A stretch of DNA of 64,000 bases from Roseiarcus sp963829505 (GTDB taxonomy: Bacteria; Pseudomonadota; Alphaproteobacteria; Rhizobiales; Beijerinckiaceae). This document shows positions 43,563 through 52,211 of this stretch, piece after piece (the first letter of the stretch is position 1; each line of letters begins with the position of its first letter). The notes beneath the pieces were generated by a model. That model had not been told where the DNA came from, made no database searches, and worked only from the letters and a program-made list of their open reading frames with translations. The DNA is taken from positions 1,736,001 through 1,800,000 of the forward strand of contig CAWHIL010000001.1 in the NCBI GenBank assembly GCA_963829505.1, given 5' to 3'. The position numbers and the translations under genes are program-made.

Positions 43563-44879
43563 ATGCCGCTATCGCTCGACGTCGTCGTCATCATCGTCTC
43601 CATCGCCTTCGCCGCGTTCTTCGCCGGCGCCGAGACGGCGCTGACGGCTGCCTCGCGGGCGCGCATGCACGCGCTCGAAATGTCGGGCGAACCGCGTGCG
43701 GCCCTGGTCACGCAGCTTATCGGCATGCGCGGGCGCCTCATCAGCTCCATGCTGCTCGGCGGCCAGTTCGTCACCATCGGCGCGTCGGCCATCGCCACCA
43801 GCGTCATGCTCGGCCTCTACGGCGACCACGGCGTCGCGGTTGCGACCGTCGTGATGACCGCGCTGATCGTCGTTTTCGGCGAGGTGATGCCCAAGACCAT
43901 CGCGATCGCCTATCCCGACCGCGTGTCGCTGCTCATCGCCCCGCTCGTGCTGTTTTTCGTCCGGGTGTTCGGCCCGATCGTCAGCGCGGTCGAGGCGCTG
44001 GTCCGCTTCGTGCTGCGGGTCGGGGGCCTGTCGCTCACCGACGACGACCCCGGCGTCTCGGGGCACGAGGAGCTCATGGGCGCGGTCGACATCCTGCACC
44101 GCGAGGGCGAGGTCGAGCGGAGCGAGCGCGACATGTTCGGCGGGCTGCTCGAGCTCGCCGAGGTCCCGGTCAGCGACGTGATGATCCACCGCACCAAGAT
44201 ACGGCTGATCGACGCCGATCTCGCGCCGGAGGAGGTGGTGCGCGAGGCGATCGAGTCGCCCTACACGCGCCTGCCGCTGTGGCGCGGCGATCCGGACAAC
44301 ATCATCGGCGTCCTGCACGCCAAGGACCTCCTGCGCGCGCTCGTGGCGGCGGGCGGCGACGCGAGCCGCCTCCGCATCGGCGAGCTCGCGCTCGAACCCT
44401 GGTTCGTGCCGGAATCGATGAGCCTGCGCGACCAGTTGCAGGCGTTCCTCAGGCGCAAGACCCACTCCGCCCTCGTCGTCGACGAGTACGGCGTCGTTCA
44501 GGGGCTCGTGACGCTCGAAGACATCATCGAGGAGATCGTCGGCGACATCCGCGACGAGCACGACGAGAACGTGCTCGGACTGCGCCGGCAGCGCGACGGC
44601 TCGGTCGTGGTCGACGGAGGGGTGACCATCCGCGAGCTCAACCGCGCGATGGGCTGGAGCCTGCCCGACGAGGAAGCCGCAACGATCGCCGGCCTCGTCA
44701 TCCACGAGGCGCGCACGATTCCCGAGCCCCGGCAGACCTTCGCCTTCCACGGCTTCCGTTTCGAGGTGCTGCGCCGGCAGCGCAACCGCATCGCCGCCCT
44801 GCGGATCACGCCGCTTTTGCCGCGCGAGGCGGGCCAGAAGGCGCCGGAGCAGGAAGGCGAAACGGCCGCGCGGGAGTGA
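43563..44879 (+). CDS. HlyC/CorC-family membrane protein (CNNM-CBS type)
   Basis: 438 residues. DUF21 membrane domain with four TM helices (residues 1-180; AAFFAGAETALTAASRARM and GEVMPKTIAIAYPDRV), a CBS pair (200-340; PVSDVMIHRTKIRLI, HSALVVDEYGVVQGLVTLEDIIEEIVGDI), and the C-terminal transporter-associated CorC_HlyC domain. Such proteins are linked to magnesium or cobalt efflux. Located 61 bases after aroKB, matching the aroK-aroB-corC-like order of Hyphomicrobiales. Confidence 0.9.
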   Translation: MPLSLDVVVIIVSIAFAAFFAGAETALTAASRARMHALEMSGEPRAALVTQLIGMRGRLISSMLLGGQFVTIGASAIATSVMLGLYGDHGVAVATVVMTALIVVFGEVMPKTIAIAYPDRVSLLIAPLVLFFVRVFGPIVSAVEALVRFVLRVGGLSLTDDDPGVSGHEELMGAVDILHREGEVERSERDMFGGLLELAEVPVSDVMIHRTKIRLIDADLAPEEVVREAIESPYTRLPLWRGDPDNIIGVLHAKDLLRALVAAGGDASRLRIGELALEPWFVPESMSLRDQLQAFLRRKTHSALVVDEYGVVQGLVTLEDIIEEIVGDIRDEHDENVLGLRRQRDGSVVVDGGVTIRELNRAMGWSLPDEEAATIAGLVIHEARTIPEPRQTFAFHGFRFEVLRRQRNRIAALRITPLLPREAGQKAPEQEGETAARE

Positions 44880-44920
44880 GCCTCAAGCCGGCCTCGCATC
44901 GTCGTCGTTTCACGAAGCGG

Positions 44921-46018
44921 TCAGTTCCCCTCCCGCGCGTAGGCGCTCGACGGGCGGACGTCCGCGCTCTCCTGCTCCGAGACGGCCTCGGCGATGCGGT
45001 CGCTGTTCGCGAGCGCGCCGCTGTGGTTCAGATGCCAGAAGTTCATGAACAGGTTGGGATCGCGAGCCAGATATCCGTTGTCGAGAACGGCCCCGTAGCG
45101 GCTCAGGAAATCGCGGTTTTCCAGTTTCTCCAGTCCGTAGTCGGGCACGAAGGCGAATATCAGCCGGACGCCGCGCGCCTTCGCCTCCGCCGCGATCGCG
45201 CGGGTGTAGACGCGGTCGTCGCCGTCGTTGCAGCACCAAAGTTCGAGGTTTCCCACCCTCGACTCAGGGTCGTCCGGATGCCACCCGGCAAGGAGTTCTT
45301 CCCGCGGCGTCTGCTTTTCCATGTCGATCGGCTTGCCGTCGAGAGCGAAGGCGCCCGAGCTGTAGTCGGTTTGCGTGCTGGCGTACGCGGCCGGGTCGAA
45401 ATCGAGGCGAAGATTGAACAGGCCGGGGAGGAATCGAGCGGCGAACAGCTCGACCTGCCGCGACGGCAGATTGGCCAGATCGTAGACATAGCTGTGCAGC
45501 AGGGGCGCCGGCGGAGCGAGGATCGCCCAGGCCGGAGCGACGAGCTTGAACCCAGGATGACCGTCGATCGACGGATGATCGTCGACGCCGATCACGATCA
45601 CGCGCGGAGACTTCGTCCTCAGGAGCTCGTCGATCACCGCCCACTGGACGTTCCGCCCTTTGCCGTTGGACGAGAAATTCGCGACATGCGCCGTGAGGCC
45701 TCGCGTCGCGAGCTGCTGCTCGACCCGCTCCGTGCTGACCCCGAGCAGGGTTCGCGACGAGCCGACGATCGCGACGTCGACCGGTCGATCGTCGAAGTGG
45801 ATCCGCTCGTAGGTCCAGCGGAGGTTCCTGTACAGGCCGCCGAAGACGGGCTCGGCGAGCTGCCAACGCTGATAGGGCGCATCCGGAAGAAGGCAGGCCA
45901 GCCCACACAGCGTCAGCGCGGCCGCAAGACTCGCGGCGATCGTCGCAAACGCTCTCAATCCGCCCATGCGCGCGTTTTTCACGGTCCGGGCGCTGCCGGC
46001 TGGCTCAGAAATTTCCAT
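44921..46018 (-). CDS. Membrane-anchored SGNH-like protein of the MBOAT cluster
   Basis: 365 residues from ATG 46018; ATG 45967 is an alternative. One N-terminal TM helix (LRAFATIAASLAAALTLCGLACLL) with an extracytoplasmic domain. VDVAIVGSSRTLLGV places a serine like block I of SGNH esterases, NFSSNGKG resembles block II, and HLNHSGALANSDRIAE holds a late histidine. This fits the GSSRT-type SGNH-like proteins that accompany MBOAT acyltransferases, comparable in layout to DltD and AlgJ/AlgX. The start overlaps the MBOAT gene end by 14 bases; last gene of the four-gene operon. Catalytic acid not identified. Confidence 0.75.
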   Translation of the reverse strand: MEISEPAGSARTVKNARMGGLRAFATIAASLAAALTLCGLACLLPDAPYQRWQLAEPVFGGLYRNLRWTYERIHFDDRPVDVAIVGSSRTLLGVSTERVEQQLATRGLTAHVANFSSNGKGRNVQWAVIDELLRTKSPRVIVIGVDDHPSIDGHPGFKLVAPAWAILAPPAPLLHSYVYDLANLPSRQVELFAARFLPGLFNLRLDFDPAAYASTQTDYSSGAFALDGKPIDMEKQTPREELLAGWHPDDPESRVGNLELWCCNDGDDRVYTRAIAAEAKARGVRLIFAFVPDYGLEKLENRDFLSRYGAVLDNGYLARDPNLFMNFWHLNHSGALANSDRIAEAVSEQESADVRPSSAYAREGN

Positions 46019-47417
46019 AGACGAAGCTCGCGCCGCTGTCGGTGGAGAGCACGGCCAGGAGAAACAGGCACGCGCCGTATTGGAGCCATCGCGGCGCGGT
46101 CCGGTCGAGCTGGGCGAATGCCCATCTCGCGCCCGGGGCGCCGCTGCCGTCGTAAAGAGCCGCCGCCGCGCAGAGCGCAACGGGGACGACGACGCTGGGA
46201 CCGAGGCTCATGAGGGTCTGCGGCCCGCTTGGCGCAAGGCCCGAAACCTGCTTCAGAATGGAAACGGCCCCGGCCCACGTCGCCGAATGGAAGAATATCT
46301 GGGTGAAGCTCATCAGCGCGAAGGTCAGGACCCTGCCCCCGCCCGTCTTCATTGCGTCGAGGACGCTCGGCTCCGCGGATAGGCGCGCATCCGCCCGGTC
46401 TGCCCGGGCGCGGAGGGCGACGAGCGCGAGCACCGTGACGGACAGGAAGACGCCGTGCAGCAGGCCGAACACGAGATAGTTCATCGTGAACCCGTGCCAG
46501 ACGCCGATGATCATCATGTTCAGCATGATGGCGAGGATCAAGCCGGCCTGCCGCAATCCGCGCAGGGACATGGACAGCGGGGTGAAGAGGTAGTCGGTCA
46601 GCCAGCTGGTCAGGCTCATGTGCCAGCGGCGCCACATCTCCTGAATGTTTGTGGCGGCGAACGGCGCATTGAAGTTCGGCGGACCTTCGATCCCGAACAT
46701 CTTGCCGACGCCGAGCGCGATGTTCGTGTAGCCGTTGAAATCGGCGTAAAGCTGCAGCGTATAGCAGGCGACGGTCGCGAGCATGGTGGCGTAGGTGAAG
46801 TGATCGTGCCCCTTGTCGACAGTGTCGACGAAAACGGCGAGCCGATCGCCGATCACGAACTTCAGCAGCAGGCCGCCGATGATGTAGCGGAATCCGGCCT
46901 CGATCTGAGGCTCGCTCGCCGCGCGGCCCATGACCTCGCGCATCTGGCGAAAGAAAGTCTCCGGCCGCTGGATCGGCCCGCTGACGATCTGGGGGAAGAA
47001 CGCCGGGTAGACGAAGAAGACGACCGGGTCGCGCTCGACCAACTCCTCGTCCCAATAGACCTCGATCAGGTAGGAAATCAGCTTGAAGGAATAGTACGAG
47101 AGACCGAGCGGAAGAAGGAACCCGGTGGCCGCTCCCGCCGCCTTGAACGCCACGATCGCCGCGACGATCGCGGCGACCCCGACCAGCATCAATCTCGACT
47201 TCCCCTCGTCGCTCCTGCTGTTCGCGATCCCCAGTCCGACCGCATAGCTCGCGGTCGTTGCGGCGATGAGCAGCAAAAGATAGGTCAAACTCGACGCGGC
47301 GTAGAAGGCGTAGCACAAAAATAACAGGTATAGCGCCCTGAGCCGGCCGGGAATCCAGTAGAATGCGACGCCGGCAACTGCGAGAATGCTGTAGAAGAAA
47401 GGAGAGGTTAAGTTCAC
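46005..47417 (-). CDS. MBOAT-family O-acyltransferase
   Basis: 470 residues from GTG 47417, about 11 TM helices. Transfers acyl groups across or at the membrane, as AlgI and DltB do. Family signatures: FFPQIVSGPIQRPETFFRQM, YADFNGYTNIALGVGKMFGI, NIQEMWRRWHMSLTSWLTDYL and the catalytic-histidine region IGVWHGFTMNYLVFG. One base separates it from the ACP stop. Genomic pairing with its own ACP and FkbH protein suggests the acyl group comes from a carrier-bound thioester. Confidence 0.92.
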   Translation of the reverse strand: MNLTSPFFYSILAVAGVAFYWIPGRLRALYLLFLCYAFYAASSLTYLLLLIAATTASYAVGLGIANSRSDEGKSRLMLVGVAAIVAAIVAFKAAGAATGFLLPLGLSYYSFKLISYLIEVYWDEELVERDPVVFFVYPAFFPQIVSGPIQRPETFFRQMREVMGRAASEPQIEAGFRYIIGGLLLKFVIGDRLAVFVDTVDKGHDHFTYATMLATVACYTLQLYADFNGYTNIALGVGKMFGIEGPPNFNAPFAATNIQEMWRRWHMSLTSWLTDYLFTPLSMSLRGLRQAGLILAIMLNMMIIGVWHGFTMNYLVFGLLHGVFLSVTVLALVALRARADRADARLSAEPSVLDAMKTGGGRVLTFALMSFTQIFFHSATWAGAVSILKQVSGLAPSGPQTLMSLGPSVVVPVALCAAAALYDGSGAPGARWAFAQLDRTAPRWLQYGACLFLLAVLSTDSGASFVYGNF

Positions 47418-47418
47418 C

Positions 47419-47661
47419 CTATCCGGCTTTCTTCTTGATCAGCTGAATGAGCTCGCCGACATCCTTCATCGAACGGGCGTCCTTGATCGAGAATTTGACT
47501 CCGAACGCCTTTTCCACAGCGTAGATCATGTTGATGTGCGAGAGGGAGTCCCACTTCTTGACGTCGTCGGCGGTCATCGCCTCGCTGACGACGAGCCCGT
47601 TGTCAGCAAAGACGTCGCGAAAGATCGGCGTGAGCCTCGACGTGACTTCGTCCGTTTCCAT
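47419..47661 (-). CDS. Dedicated acyl carrier protein
   Basis: 80 residues, acidic, four-helix ACP fold. The phosphopantetheine attachment serine is S39 in KKWDSLSHINMIYAVEKAFG. The sequence diverges from fatty-acid ACP (DSLD) and is closer to standalone carrier proteins of FkbH and Dlt-type systems. Spaced 9 bases after the FkbH gene and 1 base before the MBOAT gene. Would need a PPTase such as the one at 33.9 kb. Confidence 0.9.
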   Translation of the reverse strand: METDEVTSRLTPIFRDVFADNGLVVSEAMTADDVKKWDSLSHINMIYAVEKAFGVKFSIKDARSMKDVGELIQLIKKKAG

Positions 47662-47670
47662 GATCGTCCC

Positions 47671-49440
47671 TCAATTCAATTCGTTGATCGCCTCGGTCAT
47701 GAAAATCTCGCGCGGGCGAAAGTTCTCCACCACAAGCGCCCATTTCGATCCGCCCCCGGCGGTGTCACCGACCCTCTCGAAGCCGAAGCTCTCGAAAAAG
47801 CCCTTGACCATGTCGTTCTTCGGCGTCGGGATGTAATGCCCGACGACCCGCTTCGCGCCCAATCGCTTCGCGTAGGCGAAGATGTTGTTCATGGCGAAGC
47901 CCTCGACGCCCCGTTGCAGGACGCGGCAGCTCATCAAATATTCGTCGATCTCGAGATCCTCCCCCGACGGCTTCAGGACCACGACCGAAATGAGGCCGTA
48001 ATCGCCGAACTTGTCCGTCAGCTTCAGCGTCAGCGGCGCGAACGTCTCGTCTTTCATCATCGCTTCGCACGCCGCCTCGCCATAGCGCCGTGTCGTCAGA
48101 TTGAACTGGTTGCTCCGCTGGATCAGCTGCGCGACGCGGGGCAGGCTGAATGGACTGAAGCGCTCGAGCCTGATCTGCATGTCGAGCGAGGCGAGGTAGT
48201 CGCTGACGTTGGTGAATTGAATCTTGGTGAGCTCCCGCTGCGCCTCCTCGCGGTATTGCGCCCCCCTCTGCCGGTCGGCCTCGGAGAAGGAAGCCGTCTC
48301 GAACACGTTCAGCTCCGTCAGGGCCTCGAGATAGCAAGACGGATCTTCGGGCAGCTCAGGAACGATCACCTTCGGCACGTACTCGCGGACGAGATTGCGC
48401 TCGAAAGGATTGTCGTCGAGGAAGACGAAAGAATCCAAGCCGATGTTCAAGCTCTTCTGCACCAACCGGATGTTGTCGGCCTTGTTGTCCCAGTTTGCGA
48501 TGAACGCGGAAATATCTTCCTCTTTCAGAACCATAAAGGGATGTTCTTTGAACGGCAGAATGGCGTTTGCGTGCTCGTTCTTGCTGACGGCGGCGAGAAT
48601 GATGCCGCGACGCTTCAACTCCCGAATGAATTTTTGGAAGCCGACGAAGGCCTCGCCTTCGTCGAACTCGCCGAGCGCGATGCCTTCGAGCCCGTCGTCG
48701 CCGATCACGCCGCCCCACAGCGTGTTGTCGAGATCGAGGACGACGCATTTCGTGAACACGCCCGTCGCGGCGAGCACGGTGTCGAGCAGCGACTGCGCCA
48801 ATTGCGGCATGTGCTCCAGGCGACAGGGGATCTTGGCCATGTTCCAGAGGCGCGGATCGGACCAGTTGCGGCGGCCGATCGACGCGGCGAGGAAATCGAC
48901 GTCGTTGAGAAGGACGTTGTTCGCGGACCTCGCTCGCTCCGCCAGTCGGTAGTTGATCTCCACGAACGTCGCGCCGACCGAATCGGCGACCTTCAATTCG
49001 TAATTGCCGAACGCCCGCTCGCTGGGGACGACGAAGGTGCTCTGCACAATGGTCGCGCCGCTGAGGCTCCCGAAAACGCTCCAGAGGTTGGCTATGCGCT
49101 CGACCACGTCCGTTGCGAACGTCGCTCGGCTCGCGCTGTCGTACAGTCGGCTCTTCAGCTTCTCAGCCGACATCATCACGATGAGATATTGTGGTCCGAA
49201 CGCGTACAGGCCGGAATCCGGGTTCAGGATTTCAAGGTCGATGCCGTCGTACGGTCCCTCGTAGACGTCGAGCGCGACGCCGTTGCGCGCCGCGAGCGCC
49301 TCGAGGAGCTGGGTCAGCTGCTGGACTGCGCAGTCGGCCAGCAGCGCAACCTTCAACGTCTTGGCCCCGTCGGCGACGACCAGGGTTCCAACTTCCTTCA
49401 TGAGGGCGGAATAGTCGAGCGTGTCTGGGGGATATCTCAT
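47671..49440 (-). CDS. FkbH-like HAD-IIIC family protein
   Basis: 589 residues. The N-terminal half (1-220) is an SGNH-like/regulatory region. The HAD core has the nucleophile motif VVLDLDNTLWGGVIGDDG with D236 and D238, then FVGFQKFIRELKRRGIILAAVSKN and FVFLDDNPFERNLVREYVP. The C-terminal 160 residues resemble a GNAT-type domain (RVLQRGVEGFAMNNIF, GHYIPTPKNDMVKGFFESFGF). FkbH and related proteins dephosphorylate 1,3-bisphosphoglycerate and load a glyceryl group onto an ACP. With the adjacent ACP this is a likely loading enzyme. First gene of the operon. Confidence 0.9.
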   Translation of the reverse strand: MRYPPDTLDYSALMKEVGTLVVADGAKTLKVALLADCAVQQLTQLLEALAARNGVALDVYEGPYDGIDLEILNPDSGLYAFGPQYLIVMMSAEKLKSRLYDSASRATFATDVVERIANLWSVFGSLSGATIVQSTFVVPSERAFGNYELKVADSVGATFVEINYRLAERARSANNVLLNDVDFLAASIGRRNWSDPRLWNMAKIPCRLEHMPQLAQSLLDTVLAATGVFTKCVVLDLDNTLWGGVIGDDGLEGIALGEFDEGEAFVGFQKFIRELKRRGIILAAVSKNEHANAILPFKEHPFMVLKEEDISAFIANWDNKADNIRLVQKSLNIGLDSFVFLDDNPFERNLVREYVPKVIVPELPEDPSCYLEALTELNVFETASFSEADRQRGAQYREEAQRELTKIQFTNVSDYLASLDMQIRLERFSPFSLPRVAQLIQRSNQFNLTTRRYGEAACEAMMKDETFAPLTLKLTDKFGDYGLISVVVLKPSGEDLEIDEYLMSCRVLQRGVEGFAMNNIFAYAKRLGAKRVVGHYIPTPKNDMVKGFFESFGFERVGDTAGGGSKWALVVENFRPREIFMTEAINELN

Positions 49441-49931
49441 GGCGTCAGACCCGAACGCTTCGCGCTTGCGTGCGAGGCCCTGAAGCGCGCCGCGTCTTCG
49501 GGTTCGCGGTCCAACGGAGCGGCTCGCCAGGCGCGGCCAGCGCGACGGATAGTCGCGACGAGGTCGGTACGCGCAGCGTGATCGTCATGTCCTGGCATGG
49601 TCCGCGTCTCCCCTCGTTTCCGAAGACCGCCAGAATAATCCACATGCGCACAATCCCCTTTCGCCGCGGATGCTTGCGACGACTGGGGGCCGCCAACTTA
49701 GCACGAAGCAATCGTCGCCGTATTACTCAATAGGGGGAGTACATACTCCAATGGACGTAGCTCGACTGAAGATGGACGTGGCTCGGCTGAAGGAGTCTCG
49801 CGCGAGCCTCCCACGTGACCGTGGCGAGGGTTCCCGGGGAGGCGGCGGCGCCCGGTGGTCCGTTGCGGCGGCGCGGGACTTGCCTATATAAGCGCCGGTC
49901 TGGCGAGGCCGCCGGAGAATTAGAGGATCGG
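49441..49931. other. Intergenic region between FkbH operon and hflK
   Basis: 491 bases holding the divergent promoters of the FkbH operon and hflK. An AT-richer patch with a 21-bp tandem repeat lies at 49751-49792. A TATA-like CCTATATAAG at 49884-49893 may be the hflK -10, about 40 bases before the hflK ATG. No gene is convincing, although one frame reads a short ORF through the tandem repeat. Confidence 0.55.
49751..49792 (+). repeat. Tandem 21-bp repeat, two copies
   Basis: ATGGACGTAGCTCGACTGAA (49751-49770 plus G) followed at once by ATGGACGTGGCTCGGCTGAA (49772-49791 plus G). Two mismatches only. Being 21 bp it keeps frame, giving MDVARLK twice, at the head of a 47-codon ORF ending at 49891. 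Whether this is translated is unknown. Confidence 0.65.
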
Positions 49932-51032
49932 ATGTCCTGGAACAATCAAGGCGGCGGACCCTGGCGCTCGCCCGGGCGAGGGCCTTGGGGACAGGGACCG
50001 GGAGGTCCCCCGACCGGCGATCTCGAAGAAATCATCCGCCGCGTCCAGGAGGCGCTCGGCCGGCTGACGCCCGGCGGAGGCGGGCCCGGCAAGCCCGGCG
50101 GCTTCAGCGGCGGCGCGATCCTCTTCATCGCGCTTGCGGCGATCCTCGTGTGGCTCGCCTGGGGCACGTTCTATACCGTGCAGCCGAACGAGGTCGGCAT
50201 CAACCTCGTGCTCGGAAACTATACGGGCAAGACCGCGGCCGGCCTCAACACCAACTGGCCGTGGCCGATCGGCTCGGTGATCAAGGTCCCCGTCTGGGAT
50301 CAGCAGATCACCGAGGTCGGCTATCGCAGCCTCGGCGGCAACGCCGACGTGCCGGAGGAGAGCCAGATGCTCACCGGCGACAAGAACATCGTCGATGTCC
50401 ATTTCCGCGTGAACTGGCAGGTCGATCCGGCAAAGCCCGAAGACTACGTTTTCAACATTTATCGGCCGGATTCGACGGTCAAGGCGGTGGCCGAGAGCAT
50501 CATGCGCGAAGTCGTCGGCCACGCGACCATCGACGGCATCCTCACCACCGACCGCGCTGCGGTCGAGACCGACGTGCAGAAAAGGATGCAGGATCTTCTC
50601 AACGCCTATCGCGCCGGCGTCCTCGTCAAGCAGGTCCAGCTTCAGTCGGTCGACGCGCCGAGCCAGGTGCTGTCCGCCTACCGCGACGTCACGGCGGCGC
50701 AGCAGGACCAGCAGCGCGCGGTCAACGAGGCCGAGACCTACGCCAACAAGGTCGTGCCGGAGGCCGAGGGCGGCGCCTCGCGCATCGTCGCCGAAGCGAA
50801 GGCCTACAAGGAGCAGTCGATTTTCGACGCCAAGGGCCAGACCGCCCGCTACAACCAGATCTACGACCAGTACAAGAAGGCGCCCGGCGTGACGCGCGAG
50901 CGCATGTATCTCGAAACCATGGAGCATGTGCTCGGACCGATGGACAAGACCGTCGTCGACACGAATTCAGCCAGTCCGCCGGTGCCCTACATCTCCCTCG
51001 ACGCGCTGCAGAACAAGGGAGGCGCGAAGTGA
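49932..51032 (+). CDS. hflK: FtsH modulator HflK
   Basis: SPFH/prohibitin membrane protein that with HflC surrounds the FtsH protease. 366 residues. A glycine/proline-rich N-terminal tail (SWNNQGGGPWRSPGRGPWG), a TM helix (about residues 60-78, GGAILFIALAAILVWLAWG), then the band-7 domain (YTVQPNEVGINLVLGNYT, LTGDKNIVDVHFRVNWQV) and a coiled coil (EAETYANKVVPEAEGGASR). ATG 49932 has AGAGGA upstream. Overlaps hflC by GTGA. Confidence 0.95.
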   Translation: MSWNNQGGGPWRSPGRGPWGQGPGGPPTGDLEEIIRRVQEALGRLTPGGGGPGKPGGFSGGAILFIALAAILVWLAWGTFYTVQPNEVGINLVLGNYTGKTAAGLNTNWPWPIGSVIKVPVWDQQITEVGYRSLGGNADVPEESQMLTGDKNIVDVHFRVNWQVDPAKPEDYVFNIYRPDSTVKAVAESIMREVVGHATIDGILTTDRAAVETDVQKRMQDLLNAYRAGVLVKQVQLQSVDAPSQVLSAYRDVTAAQQDQQRAVNEAETYANKVVPEAEGGASRIVAEAKAYKEQSIFDAKGQTARYNQIYDQYKKAPGVTRERMYLETMEHVLGPMDKTVVDTNSASPPVPYISLDALQNKGGAK

Positions 51033-51949
51033 AGCGCGGCGGCCTCGTCCTCGCCGCGATCGCGGCGATCCTCGTCCTGATCGGCTCGATGTCGATGTTC
51101 GTCGTCACCCCGACCGAACAGGCGCTCGTCTTGCGCTTCGGCCAGCCGGTGCGCGATCTCATCGGCGCGCCCGGCCTCTATTTCAAGTGGCCGTTCGTCG
51201 ATTCGGTCGTCACCATCGACAAGCGGATTCTGGCGCTCGAGACCGAGCGCCAGGAGGTGCTCGTGTCCGACAACCAGCGGCTCGAGGTCGACGCCTTCGT
51301 CCGCTACAAGATCGCCGACCCGCTGCTCTTCTATCAATCGGTGTCCAACACCCGCGGGGCGGACGCCCAGCTCGACGGCATGCTGAATTCGGCGCTCCGG
51401 CGTTCGCTGTCGGGGGCGTCGATCACCGACATCGTGCGCGACAAGCGCGACGAACTCATGGCCGACATTCGCGACCAGATGATCGCCGGCGCGAAGCGCT
51501 TCGGCCTCGACGTCATCGACGTCCGGATCAAGCGCGCCGACCTGCCTTCCGAGAACGCCGAGGCGGTGTTCCGCCGCATGCAGACCGAGCGCCAGCAGCG
51601 CGCCGCGTCCTATCGCGCCATGGGGTCGCAGCAGGCCCAGCAGATCCGCGCCGAGGCGGACCGCAAGGTCACCGTCATCACCGCGCAGGCGCAGCAGCAG
51701 TCGGAGCAGATTCGCGGCGAGGGCGACGGCGAACGCAATCGCATCTTCGCCGAGGCCTATGGCGCCGACCCCGAGTTCTTCGCCTTCTACCGGTCGATGC
51801 AGGCCTACCAGAACAGTTTCAAGGACGGTCAGACGCGCGCCCTCGTCAGCCCGAAGTCCGATTTCTTCCGCTACTTCACGACGCCGAATCCCGCCCCCGA
51901 GCCGGCCTCGCCGGCTCAGGGCGCGCCGCCGACGGCGAAGGCGGACTGA
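51029..51949 (+). CDS. hflC: FtsH modulator HflC
   Basis: 306 residues, partner of HflK. N-terminal TM helix (LVLAAIAAILVLIGSMSMFVV), SPFH domain with TEQALVLRFGQPV and LVSDNQRLEVDAFVRYKI, and a coiled coil rich in Gln (SQQAQQIRAEADRKVTVI). Start is GTG 51029 inside the hflK stop. Ends with an Ala/Pro-rich tail. Second gene of the hflK-hflC-DUF2065-degP operon. Confidence 0.95.
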   Translation: MKRGGLVLAAIAAILVLIGSMSMFVVTPTEQALVLRFGQPVRDLIGAPGLYFKWPFVDSVVTIDKRILALETERQEVLVSDNQRLEVDAFVRYKIADPLLFYQSVSNTRGADAQLDGMLNSALRRSLSGASITDIVRDKRDELMADIRDQMIAGAKRFGLDVIDVRIKRADLPSENAEAVFRRMQTERQQRAASYRAMGSQQAQQIRAEADRKVTVITAQAQQQSEQIRGEGDGERNRIFAEAYGADPEFFAFYRSMQAYQNSFKDGQTRALVSPKSDFFRYFTTPNPAPEPASPAQGAPPTAKAD

Positions 51950-51951
51950 CG

Positions 51952-52143
51952 TTGCGAGACCTCGGCGCGGCGATCGGCCTCGTTTTCGCCATCGAGGGGA
52001 TGCTGATGGCGGGCTTCACGGAAGGGATGCGCAAGCGAATGGCGGCGGCCGCCCGCGAGGATCCGATGAGGCTGCGCGGCGTCGGTCTTGGCGCCGCTGT
52101 GGTCGGCGTCGCCATCGTGTGGGCCTCGCGCTCGCTGCTCTAG
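51952..52143 (+). CDS. DUF2065 small membrane protein
   Basis: 63 residues from TTG 51952, two bases after the hflC stop. Two predicted TM helices (LGAAIGLVFAIEGMLMAGF and VGLGAAVVGVAIVWASRSLL). DUF2065 proteins, including YjeT of E. coli, commonly lie beside hflC. Function unknown; it could be a small partner of the HflKC complex. Confidence 0.82.
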   Translation: MRDLGAAIGLVFAIEGMLMAGFTEGMRKRMAAAAREDPMRLRGVGLGAAVVGVAIVWASRSLL

Positions 52144-52211
52144 CTCAATCTTTCCGGGCCTTTTCAGCCTTCCGCTGCAAGGGTCCATGCAACGACTTCG
52201 AGGAGGAGACC

